Below, piece by piece: positions 16,662 through 26,245 of a stretch of 64,000 nt of DNA; within the stretch, counting starts at the first letter, position 1; every line of letters begins with the position of its first letter. The DNA is from Alphaproteobacteria bacterium 32-64-14 (GTDB taxonomy: Bacteria; Pseudomonadota; Alphaproteobacteria; Caulobacterales; Hyphomonadaceae), in contig NCEM01000004.1 in assembly GCA_002280725.1 (NCBI GenBank), forward strand, positions 50,024 through 114,023, given 5' to 3'. Made by a program: the position numbers and the translations under genes. The notes below the pieces were generated by a model. The model did no database searches. It saw only the letters and a program-made list of their open reading frames with translations, and was not told the origin of the DNA.

Positions 16662-17291
16662 TCAGCGGTAGATCAAGTCGTCCGCGCCGGCGCGGGCGAA
16701 GTTGTAGAGGCCGGTCCACACGATCTCGCTGGTTTCCAGATCGATCATTTCGAAGATCACCTGATTGTAGCGCTGAATCAGGCCCTGGCTGGTCTTGATC
16801 TGCTCGGACGAGGTGATGCGGCCGCGCAGGCGATAGTCGGCGCCGAGCTGGTTGCGCGTCATCGCCAGCGTGCCCTGATCGGTGACGCCGTCGCGCTTCA
16901 GGTCACGCTCGCCGGCGACCATGTCCATCGACTCGCGCGAGACGAAGCGGAGGCGGCCGTTGGCGGCGCGCTGCAGGTTCACGCGCAGGTTGTCGACGAT
17001 GATGTTGGTGTTGATGCGCTGGGCGCTCTCATTGCGGAAGTATTCCGCATCGAGAATGACGCGCGGGCTGGGCTGCTGTCCGGCGATCAGCGGATTGGCG
17101 AGCATGTCGCGGACCATCTGGTCAGCCATCGCGACGATGTCCTGGCCTTCGATGCCGACGCCCTGGACCGGACCCTTCGTGCCCGGATCAAATTGCACGG
17201 TCTGCACGCCACCCGGATTGGGGCCGCCGGATGCGCAGGCCGTGACGGACAGTGCGGCCAGGCCGACTGCGAGCATGAGTTTTACCGACAT
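16662..17291 (-). CDS. lpoB: Penicillin-binding-protein activator LpoB-like lipoprotein
   Basis: A 209-aa protein with a GAGGGG ribosome-binding site and lipoprotein signal (LAALSVTAC). The mature domain carries the LpoB/FlgO-type pattern: an early low-complexity linker, MADQMVRDMLANPLI, the VILDAEYFRNESAQRINTNI strand-helix, the RLRFVSRE strand and the closing EMIDLETSEIVWTGLYNF. LpoB in E. coli is an outer-membrane lipoprotein that stimulates PBP1b. It leads the three-gene lipoprotein operon here. A bifunctional PBP gene lies 18 kb away in the window. Confidence 0.82.
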   Translation of the reverse strand: MSVKLMLAVGLAALSVTACASGGPNPGGVQTVQFDPGTKGPVQGVGIEGQDIVAMADQMVRDMLANPLIAGQQPSPRVILDAEYFRNESAQRINTNIIVDNLRVNLQRAANGRLRFVSRESMDMVAGERDLKRDGVTDQGTLAMTRNQLGADYRLRGRITSSEQIKTSQGLIQRYNQVIFEMIDLETSEIVWTGLYNFARAGADDLIYR

Positions 17292-17470
17292 GGAAGGTCC
17301 CCTCAGATGGGCGCGCGGGCCCTCGACAACTAATCCCTAAGCCGAGTTCCGCCACGGATTGCAGGCCCGGTCAACGGCAGAAAGCCGCTGGCCGGGAGGG
17401 AAATTTGAGCAGGAAAGCCAATGCATTCAGCGGGCATTCAGCTAGCGGCCGCTGTCGCGCGGGAAAGCGA

Positions 17471-18073
17471 TCAGCCCGGCGGAGGGGCGGTTCTGGCGAG
17501 GCTTGGGCGCGCCGAAATGGCCGCGAACCAGGAGGCGATGTTCGGCGTCGAAGCTCTCCAGTCGAGCGCGCCGTGGCGCAGGTCGAGATAGCCAAGCGCG
17601 CAGGCGAGCGCGATGTCGCCGAGATCGGGTCGTTCGCGATGCGGCACGCGCCCGTCGAAGTAGGCGACGGAGCGGCTGATGGCGGCGATCCAGCGCTCGA
17701 TCCAGTCCGGCGATTGCTGTTCGGCAGGGCGCTTGCGCTCCATGGTCAGGGAGAAAGCGGCGTCGTTGATGCCGTCGGCTTGCGCCTCGCGCGTGAGGCA
17801 GTCGATCCGCGCGGCGGGGTCAGCGGGGATGAGGCGGGGCGAGGCTGCGATGCCGTCGATATGCTGGCAGATCACGCGGCTGTCGATGATGCTGCGGCCA
17901 TCGGGGAGGACGAGCGCCGGCACCTTGGACAGCGGGTTCACGGCCAGCAGCTCCGCCGTGCTGGCCATCGGCGAAACAGTGAGCAAGGCGATGTCGCCCT
18001 CGATCCCTTTCTCGATTGCGGCCGCCAGGCATTTGCGGGCGTAGGGCGAGGTGGGGGAGTAGAAGAGTTTCAT
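17471..18073 (-). CDS. Glutathione S-transferase
   Basis: A 200-aa GST when started at the ATG at 18073, which begins MKLFYSPTSPYARK as family members do. The frame extends to 18157, but that part overlaps the upstream ATPase gene. The thioredoxin-like half contains the cis-Pro segment LSKVPALVLPDGRSIIDSRV and the helical half ends ASWFAAISARPSL. Tyr or Ser in SPTSPYARK would activate glutathione. The substrate is unknown. It follows the ATPase gene by 43 bases. Confidence 0.86.
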   Translation of the reverse strand: MKLFYSPTSPYARKCLAAAIEKGIEGDIALLTVSPMASTAELLAVNPLSKVPALVLPDGRSIIDSRVICQHIDGIAASPRLIPADPAARIDCLTREAQADGINDAAFSLTMERKRPAEQQSPDWIERWIAAISRSVAYFDGRVPHRERPDLGDIALACALGYLDLRHGALDWRASTPNIASWFAAISARPSLARTAPPPG

Positions 18074-18116
18074 CGCGGGAATCCCGAATAGTCCGTGCAT
18101 ACGAGCGAGAAGCGGA

Positions 18117-18875
18117 TCATTGGCGTGATTCCCAGAGCTTCGCTTGCACGAAGCCATGAGGGTCGAGGATGAAGTCGCGCATCAAGCGGTAATGGTCGGT
18201 CTGTTCGAGCGTCGTTGGTTCGATACCACCGGCAGTAACCCGAAGCAGCTTGGCGCCGGGATAGGCCATCAGCATTGGCGAATGCGTAGCCATGATGACC
18301 TGCGACTTCTTTGATTCATCCATCGCTTGCATGAGTTTCAGAAACTCAATCTGGCGCGATGGAGAGAGCGCCGACTCAGGTTCGTCGAAAATGAAGATTC
18401 CCTGTCGCTGGCAGCGTTCCTCGAAGAATCGCAGGAAGCCCTCGCCATGGGAATGGGAAAGGAAGTCAGCCCTCGGAGATCCAACTTCGTCGAGGTATCG
18501 CGCGACGGAGAAAAAGGTTTCTGCCTTGAAGAACCAACCACGCGAGACCTTTGGCAGCCAAGCGGCGCGGAGGGCGCTGGAAAGCCGTCCGCCCATCGCC
18601 TCGACCGCGCGCGAGTGATCGACCGGCATGTAGCCCTTGCCGCCGCCTGCCTCATCATATCCAGCGAGCGCAGCGATGCCTTCGAGGATCGTCGACTTAC
18701 CCGTTCCGTTTTCACCGACAATGATGGTGATTGCGTGATCGAAGCGCAGATCGAAGCCGCCGCGCAAAAAGGGCAAGCAAAATGGATACTCGTCCTGCCG
18801 GGTGATCTTTTCCGGATCAAGCCAAACGCGCTTGAGAAAGGGCGCGGACAGGCGCGTGTCGCGTTGTTTCGCCAT
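18117..18875 (-). CDS. Small AAA/ABC-type ATPase (COG3910-like)
   Basis: A 252-aa soluble ATPase from the ATG at 18875. It has Walker A GENGTGKST (54-62), the signature-like LSHSHGEGF, Walker B GIFIFDEPESAL and the switch His in MATHSPML. This is a compact SMC/Rad50-like nucleotide-binding domain with no coiled coil or added nuclease domain. Such proteins occur in phage-defence and toxin-antitoxin settings but also alone. Here no partner is adjacent apart from a downstream GST, so no function is assigned. It is transcribed away from prfC. Confidence 0.82.
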   Translation of the reverse strand: MAKQRDTRLSAPFLKRVWLDPEKITRQDEYPFCLPFLRGGFDLRFDHAITIIVGENGTGKSTILEGIAALAGYDEAGGGKGYMPVDHSRAVEAMGGRLSSALRAAWLPKVSRGWFFKAETFFSVARYLDEVGSPRADFLSHSHGEGFLRFFEERCQRQGIFIFDEPESALSPSRQIEFLKLMQAMDESKKSQVIMATHSPMLMAYPGAKLLRVTAGGIEPTTLEQTDHYRLMRDFILDPHGFVQAKLWESRQ

Positions 18876-18982
18876 ATGGCCTGCACCGGTCAATCCCTCA
18901 GGAACCACACACTAACCCAATGGAACAGACTACCGCCAGCCGCTGTAGACCTTTCCAGCGCTCCCCTGTATGCCCCCGGCCC

Positions 18983-20577
<1,595 letters not shown>

Positions 20578-20581
<4 letters not shown>

Positions 20582-21957
20582 CTCCCAGGTGGCTTCTTCA
20601 CTGTGATTCCGTTCACCAGCGCATCGATGATCGCTGGATTGTTCTGCTGCGATGTATGCACGCCGCCCGGATCGCGGAAGAGAAACGGCACCGTGAAGGC
20701 CGGGTTCTGCACCGTGACGTTGATATAGCGGCCGAGATTCACGTCCGCGAGGTGCGGCGGCAATTCGAAGCCAAGAATGTCGTCAGGGTCATTGAAGGCC
20801 ACATAGTCGGTCATGGCACCGCCGCCATTCGGCTTCCAGGACTCGACAGGTTGCAGGCGGAAGTTCGGGCAAGCCGGATTGGACGTTCCCTGAACAGGAT
20901 GCGGCATACAATAGCTGCGCAGATTGGCGAGACTGAGCAGCGATATCTGATTGGCGAACATGAAGACGGTTGCGCGGTCAAACATCTGGAACTGGATGTT
21001 GCTCAGCTGATCGTCCGGATCGAGAAAGTGGGCACGCATCTGAGATTCGAGGAAGTAGTAGCTTCCGAGGCTGTGTGTGAGCACGAAGTATTCGAGGTTG
21101 CCGCCGCTAGACAGCAGGCCGACATCCTTGTCCAGCTCTTCAGGTTTGCAACGCTGGGTCTTGTATCTGTCCATGGTCGAGGTTTGCAGCGCCATCTTCG
21201 GCGCAGCGGCGAGAGACTTCTGGTTTGCGACCGTGTCGAACGCCATGACGCAGGTTGCCAGCGCGAGATCGTCGCGCAGGATATCGCCGAGGGCGCCGTT
21301 GACGATCACCGCGTCTGCAAAGCCGCGCACCATCAGGCTGTCCTTGAGGCCGCCATTGATCACGGCGCGCGAGCCGGTGTTGCGCGCGGCAGGCGTTTCG
21401 GGACACGTCCACGGCTTCTCGGAATGGCCGCGGTCCGTAGGTTCCGAGCGTGATTCAAAGCAGGCAAAGAAGCGATACTTGAGATCGTCGCGTATTGGCG
21501 CCCATAGCAGCGCGTAGACAATCAGCTTAGGCTCGCCGTTGGCTGGCTCTCGCCAGACCGTACGTGTCAGGCGGGATGTCATCTGCGGCGTCGTCTCGCC
21601 TACCGGGGCAGGGCCGAACACGAGCTGCGCCTCGTAGCCCCTGAACATATCGACCGAAGTCCGCGTCGTATCGGCGACAAGGCCTAGCGGTTTTGCGATG
21701 TTGGCCTGCCATTCGTCGCTGAAGTCCGACTTGGACGCCACCATGCCATGGATGGTGAGTAGCTTCACGGGCCTGCCATCTGGCGCATCGGCAATCGCCT
21801 GGGCAAAGCCCACCACGCGATGGCTGTCGGGCCATGTTGGTGGATCAAGGGAGTAGTAGGGCAGCACACGAACATCACCAGGCGCGAGTTTGGTCGCGGC
21901 GCAGGCGCCGAGTGCGTATAGCGTCATCGCAAGCGCGATTGCGCGATGGAATTTCAT
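20578..21957 (-). CDS. Lipoprotein with alpha/beta-hydrolase features
   Basis: A 459-aa protein with a GGGGGG-rich ribosome-binding site and a lipoprotein signal (YALGAC, Cys19). KLLTIHGMV at 65-73 resembles the oxyanion-loop His-Gly of hydrolases and THSLGSY at 294-300 resembles the nucleophile elbow, with Ser296 as the candidate nucleophile and Thr replacing the usual first Gly. Several cysteines between 166 and 270 may pair. No close family was recognised. Lipase or esterase activity in the periplasm is an inference. Confidence 0.7.
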
Positions 21958-22074
21958 GTGATCCCCCCAAAGGATTGCGCGGATGATGCTTGCGCTGTGA
22001 GGAGGCTAACACCTCATTGGCGGTCTTGCGATCCCGGGGTTTCCCCCAATGGTGCAGTTGCGGTATGAGCCGCC

Positions 22075-23262
22075 TCACGCCCCGAACTTCCGCTTCGCCC
22101 ACCAGGACGCGCCAATTGCGGCCAGCAGGAAGGTGACGCCCGCTGGGCCGATGTAGGCCGGGATGTTGCGTGTGATGAGGTCGCCGCCGATGGCTGTGCC
22201 GCCGGCCTGGCCGAGATAGAGCACCGAGGTGTTGAGCGCGACGGATGCGGAGGCGAGCGCGGGGGCGACCGAGATGAGGCGCGCCTGCTGCATGGAGACG
22301 CCGGCGCCGAAGCCGAGGCCCCAGACGAAGACGCTGGCGATGGCGAACGACAGCGATGTCGCGAAGAGGGACCACCCGAGAAGACCTAAGGCCATCGCAC
22401 TCACGGCGATGACATGCGTGCGTGCTGCGCCCAGCGAGTTCACCGTGCGCGCGGCCATGATCGATCCGAAGAGGCCAGCGCCGCCATAGAGGCCGAGCGC
22501 CAGCGCGACCGCTGATGGATCGGCATGGCTGGCGCGGCGCAGTTCTGCGGCGAGATAGGGGAAGAGGGTGAACTGGCCCATGACCTGAAGGCAGGTCGCC
22601 GCCAGAAGGAGCAGGATGGCGGGGCGTGTGATGACCTCGCCCCAGGACTTCAGCGACATGCGCGCCGCATAGAGCCGCGCAGGCAGGACGAGGAAAACAC
22701 CGGCGGCGGCGAGGGCCGAGCCAACGGCGAGCCCGCCATAGATGATGCGCCAGTCGAGCGTTTCGGCGAGGATGCTCATGAACGGGATGACGACAGCGCC
22801 GGCGACGGCCCAGCCCATGAAGACCACCGCGACGGAACTGGCGCGCTTGTTCTCTGGCACCATCAGGGCGACGGCGCTGGCGGCCTGCGGTGTGAAGATC
22901 GCGGCGCCGCTGATCATCAGGAGGCGTGTGATCAGCAGGGTTGTGTAGTCGGGCGCGAAGACCGAGGCCGCGTGACCAACAGCGTACAGCACAAGCGAGG
23001 CGCCGAGCAGCACGCGGCGGTCGATGCGGTTTGTGAAGAAGCCGAACGCGGGCGCGCCAATGCAGAGGATGACGGCGCCCCAGCCGATCAACGCGCCGAT
23101 GGCGACGGAATTGACGCCGAGGTCTTCCGTCATCGAGTTGATCATGGCAGCGGGCGCGAGAACGCCCGAGCCGATCATGATGTTGCCAAGGAACAGGAAA
23201 ACCAGCGCCGCGCGCGTGTTGACGGGCTTTGCCGTGGATAAAGTGTCGGACGTCGCCGGCAT
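22075..23262 (-). CDS. MFS family transporter
   Basis: A 395-aa protein with twelve predicted membrane helices, starting at the ATG at 23262 with GGAAAGAAG upstream (a TTG nine codons earlier is less likely). The loop motif FFTNRIDRRVLLGASLVLYA, between helices 2 and 3, marks the major facilitator superfamily. Its length and plan fit drug/proton antiporters of the DHA1 type. The substrate is unknown. A palindrome overlapping the likely promoter suggests repressor control. Confidence 0.9.
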   Translation of the reverse strand: MPATSDTLSTAKPVNTRAALVFLFLGNIMIGSGVLAPAAMINSMTEDLGVNSVAIGALIGWGAVILCIGAPAFGFFTNRIDRRVLLGASLVLYAVGHAASVFAPDYTTLLITRLLMISGAAIFTPQAASAVALMVPENKRASSVAVVFMGWAVAGAVVIPFMSILAETLDWRIIYGGLAVGSALAAAGVFLVLPARLYAARMSLKSWGEVITRPAILLLLAATCLQVMGQFTLFPYLAAELRRASHADPSAVALALGLYGGAGLFGSIMAARTVNSLGAARTHVIAVSAMALGLLGWSLFATSLSFAIASVFVWGLGFGAGVSMQQARLISVAPALASASVALNTSVLYLGQAGGTAIGGDLITRNIPAYIGPAGVTFLLAAIGASWWAKRKFGA

Positions 23263-23292
23263 GGGTGTGGCTTCTTTCCGGCGATTCAAGTC

Positions 23293-23324
23293 GATGATCC
23301 GGACTTAGTATGTCCGGCATCATC
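23293..23324. promoter_or_regulatory. Candidate operator upstream of the MFS gene
   Basis: CGGAC and GTCCG face each other across 7 bases, and the symmetry extends outward to GATGAT/ATCATC with one extra base on one side. The palindrome lies 31-62 bases before the MFS start, where a repressor operator is expected. The regulator is not encoded nearby. Confidence 0.45.
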
Positions 23325-23382
23325 TTACCACGCGCGCTTTTGGGGGCGTCTGTTCAGGTCACCTAAACCCAGCCGCCTGTTG

Positions 23383-24147
23383 TTACGGCAAAGTCAGCGA
23401 GGGTGGCGGCGCCACGCGGCCGTCAGGGCGGGCGATGGCGAGCATCCGCTTGAAAGCGGGGCGGGCTTCCACCTTCTGCTGCCACGCGGCGATACGCGGG
23501 TATTTCGCGGGGTCCGCCACGTTCATGCGGATCGCGTAGCTGATGGGGAACACCATCATGATATCGGCGGCGGTGAACTCCGAGCCGCCGAACCACGGAT
23601 ATTTGGCGAGGTGATCCTCGGCGAAACGCATGGCGCGCTGGCCGTCTGTCTCCTTCTCGCCGCGCGGCGCCTTGCCATCCGTGGCGCGGGCCACGCGATA
23701 ATCTGCGATGACGTCAGACGCGAGCGTGCCTTCGGCGAAGTGCATGAATTTGAGGTGGAGGCCGTAGTCGGCTGAGTTGACCGGCGGCACGAGGCGGCCG
23801 TTGCCATTTCGATCGAGGATGACTTCGAGGATCGCGCCGGATTCGACTAGCAGTTCGTCATTGTAGAACACGGTGGGCGCGACGCGCATGCCGGGGTTCA
23901 CCGCGAAGATATCCTCGAAAGAGCCCGCGACGTCGCCACGGCGGAATTTCAGCTCGTAGGGGAGACCGAGTTCTTCGCACAGCCAGACGACGCGCTCCGA
24001 CCGGCGGCCTTCGGCGTGATAGATGACGATCTTCGGTGTTGGCTGGGTTTGAGCGACCTGCGCCTCCGCCGCTGGCGGCGCGCTGGTGCAGGCTTGCGCG
24101 GCAAAGGCCATGGTCATGGCAAGCGCGATGGCGCTGAAGGTCTTCAT
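23383..24147 (-). CDS. Glutathione S-transferase with an export or lipoprotein signal
   Basis: A 254-aa protein with a GGGGAGAG ribosome-binding site. Residues 1-20 are a signal sequence (AIALAMTMAFAAQAC) ending in a lipobox-like cysteine, followed by a low-complexity linker. From about 39 (KIVIYHAEGRRSERVVWLCE) a full GST fold follows: the cis-Pro region MRVAPTVFYNDELLVESGAI and the helical half with FGGSEFTAADIMMVFP. GSTs normally act in the cytoplasm, so a periplasmic or membrane-anchored form is unusual. A second GST gene lies divergently about 290 bases away. Confidence 0.82.
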   Translation of the reverse strand: MKTFSAIALAMTMAFAAQACTSAPPAAEAQVAQTQPTPKIVIYHAEGRRSERVVWLCEELGLPYELKFRRGDVAGSFEDIFAVNPGMRVAPTVFYNDELLVESGAILEVILDRNGNGRLVPPVNSADYGLHLKFMHFAEGTLASDVIADYRVARATDGKAPRGEKETDGQRAMRFAEDHLAKYPWFGGSEFTAADIMMVFPISYAIRMNVADPAKYPRIAAWQQKVEARPAFKRMLAIARPDGRVAPPPSLTLP

Positions 24148-24440
24148 GCGTCTCTCCCCTTGTCGCTCGCGATCTGCGGCGCGGCTGACAAGGGGAGCCT
24201 AGCATCGATCCGGGCGGAGGCTAGTCAGGCAATCCGGGCTTCCACCGCTTTCGGTTTTGGCTCGAGCTTGCGGATCGAGATACGCGAAGGCCGCGTGGTT
24301 GGCGGCAGCCGCAGGTTTCGCGCTGTCCTCGACGGCTGACGCATGACTGCTGACACTGCGCTGGCGGCAGCCTGTTCGCTGCGCGCTTGTGGCGTTGGGG
24401 GCGAGCGGCGCATGGTCGGCGGCGCAAGAGGGAGAGACAT

Positions 24441-25058
24441 ATGCTTGAGTTCTGGACCAATCCGATGAGCCGCGGTCAGATCGCGCACTGGATGATGGAA
24501 GAGCTTGGCCAGCCCTACACGACGCACTGGCTCGATTGGGGTCCGGCCGGAAACAAGGGCGCGGACTTTCTTGCGGTCAATCCTATGGGGAAGGTCCCGA
24601 CCATTCGTCATGACGGCAAGGTCGTCACCGAGGCGGCGGCGATCTGCCTCTATCTGGCGGAAGCGTTTCCGCAGGCCAATCTGAAGCCCAAGGGCGCGGC
24701 GCTGGCGGATTATTATCGCTGGACGTTCTTCTGCTCGGGCCCGATCGAGCAGGCGGTGACGGCGAAGGCGCTGGGGTGGGCGGTGCCGGAAGGGCGCGAT
24801 TCCATGGCGGGCTTTGGGTCGTTCGATGCGGCGGTGAACGCGCTTGACCAGTTCCTGGGCGGTACGAAGTTCGTCTGTGGCGACATGTTCACGGCGGCCG
24901 ACGTTTATGTCGGCAGCACGGTCGATTGGGGCCTGATGTTCAAGTCGATGCCGTCACGGCCCTCGTTCGAGGCGTACGCCGCGCGCCTGCGCGAGCGGAA
25001 GGCGTATCAGAGCGCCAAGGCGATCAATGCTGCGCGCATGGGCGCCGCCCAAGGCTGA
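24441..25058 (+). CDS. Glutathione S-transferase
   Basis: A 205-aa cytoplasmic GST from the ATG at 24441, with GGGAGAG 5 bases upstream. The N-terminal half reads MLEFWTNPMSRGQIAHWMME, VNPMGKVPTIRHDGKVV and TEAAAICLYLAEAFP, with Ser at the glutathione-activating position. The C-terminal half contains GDMFTAADVYVGST, the conserved N-capping/Asp motif. The substrate is unknown. It converges on the next gene with 3 bases between. Confidence 0.9.
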   Translation: MLEFWTNPMSRGQIAHWMMEELGQPYTTHWLDWGPAGNKGADFLAVNPMGKVPTIRHDGKVVTEAAAICLYLAEAFPQANLKPKGAALADYYRWTFFCSGPIEQAVTAKALGWAVPEGRDSMAGFGSFDAAVNALDQFLGGTKFVCGDMFTAADVYVGSTVDWGLMFKSMPSRPSFEAYAARLRERKAYQSAKAINAARMGAAQG

Positions 25059-25061
25059 TTG

Positions 25062-26123
25062 CTATCGAGGTGGGATGTCCGTAGGCGCCGGCCGATCCAG
25101 ACGGCCGCGTGGCGAGGTGCGGGTGGAGGTGCGGCCTTCCCGTTCCTGTGCGCGTGCGCCGCCAAGAATGTTGGGCACCGAGTAATTGCCCTCGTGGCAG
25201 GCGTATTCGTAGATGTTGGCCGGGCTGCGCCGGAAGGTCAGCTCGCCCTTCCATGGCTGCGTGTAAGCGGTCGGGTGCTCGACCATGAACTGGTAGAGGA
25301 ACTGTTCGTCGCTGATCAGCGTGAAGCGCTCGGTCACCTTGGCGTCTGGCGGGATGTAGACCAGCACGCCCCAGTCGACGCGCAGGGATTCCAGTGGTTT
25401 GAAACCGGTGGTCTCGACGACAAGTGTATCGCCCTCCCAGCGGCCAACGGAAGACCCGAGATATCGCGGCAGGTCAGTCGTTTTGTGTTCGCCATTCATG
25501 CGGATGATGCGCGTGTCGTGGATCATCTCGACATTGATCGCGATGGCGTCCGGCGTCTGCACGATCATGTGGTGATTGTTGTACAGCGCATTCAGCATCG
25601 GCGGTCCGCCCGTGGAGCCAAAGCCGATCAGGCAGCGCTCGATCGGGATACGCTCTTCGGGGTTGTCATAGGAATTGAACGTCGCGAGCGGTTTCATCAT
25701 CGCGGCGCGGCCAGCAGGCGTGTAGGGCACGCGGCCACTGGGCGGATCGACGATCCAGGACGAGCGATACTCGCCATTGACCTGGCCGACGCTCTTGCCC
25801 GGATCGATCCAGAAGAAGTTGTAGCCTTCGGGGTCCGTGCCTGCTTCAGGCGCGCCCTTGCTTGGGTCGGTTGGAGCGCTGTCCTGCGCGCCGATCGCTG
25901 CGGCGTCACGCTCCCACTGGCGCGCCTGATCCGCGGAGATCACGAGGTCCCTGAATTCGGGCACGCGCTCGACCTTGGTGAGCGAGGCGTTGGTCCACAC
26001 GCCGTGGAAATCCGGGTGGCCGTCAGCGGTGCGCGGCGGAGTATAGTCGGCGCTGGTCTGGGCGAGGGCCGAAGGCCCGAGCAGGAAACAAATGGCTGCC
26101 GTGCAAAGCAATGCGCGTTTCAT
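25062..26123 (-). CDS. Secreted protein of unknown function (DFHGVW type)
   Basis: A 353-aa protein with a signal peptide (ALLCTAAICFLLGPSALAQ) and a GGGAGCC ribosome-binding site. The mature start TPPRTADGHPDFHGVWTNAS is typical of a large family of secreted bacterial proteins of unknown role. Repeated beta-rich segments follow (IVQTPDAIAINVEMIHDTRI; RWEGDTLVVETTGF). The segments with His and Asp might bind ligand, but no catalytic motif is recognised. Confidence 0.8.
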   Translation of the reverse strand: MKRALLCTAAICFLLGPSALAQTSADYTPPRTADGHPDFHGVWTNASLTKVERVPEFRDLVISADQARQWERDAAAIGAQDSAPTDPSKGAPEAGTDPEGYNFFWIDPGKSVGQVNGEYRSSWIVDPPSGRVPYTPAGRAAMMKPLATFNSYDNPEERIPIERCLIGFGSTGGPPMLNALYNNHHMIVQTPDAIAINVEMIHDTRIIRMNGEHKTTDLPRYLGSSVGRWEGDTLVVETTGFKPLESLRVDWGVLVYIPPDAKVTERFTLISDEQFLYQFMVEHPTAYTQPWKGELTFRRSPANIYEYACHEGNYSVPNILGGARAQEREGRTSTRTSPRGRLDRPAPTDIPPR

Positions 26124-26245
26124 GGAAGGCTCCCGGCTGTCTATCGCGGGTAGCGTCTCACATTCCGTGCGCGTCAGCGAGATAACGCTGGGTCAGCGAC
26201 TCCATCCCGTCTTCGTGATGCTGCGGGTGCGTGGAGACGCGGGAT

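Noticed and set aside
15543..17333. Plus-strand open frame of 596 codons
   Set aside because: It lies wholly antisense to the LpoB/COG3014 operon, whose genes have lipoprotein signals and ribosome-binding sites. The frame is long only because of GC-rich codon structure.
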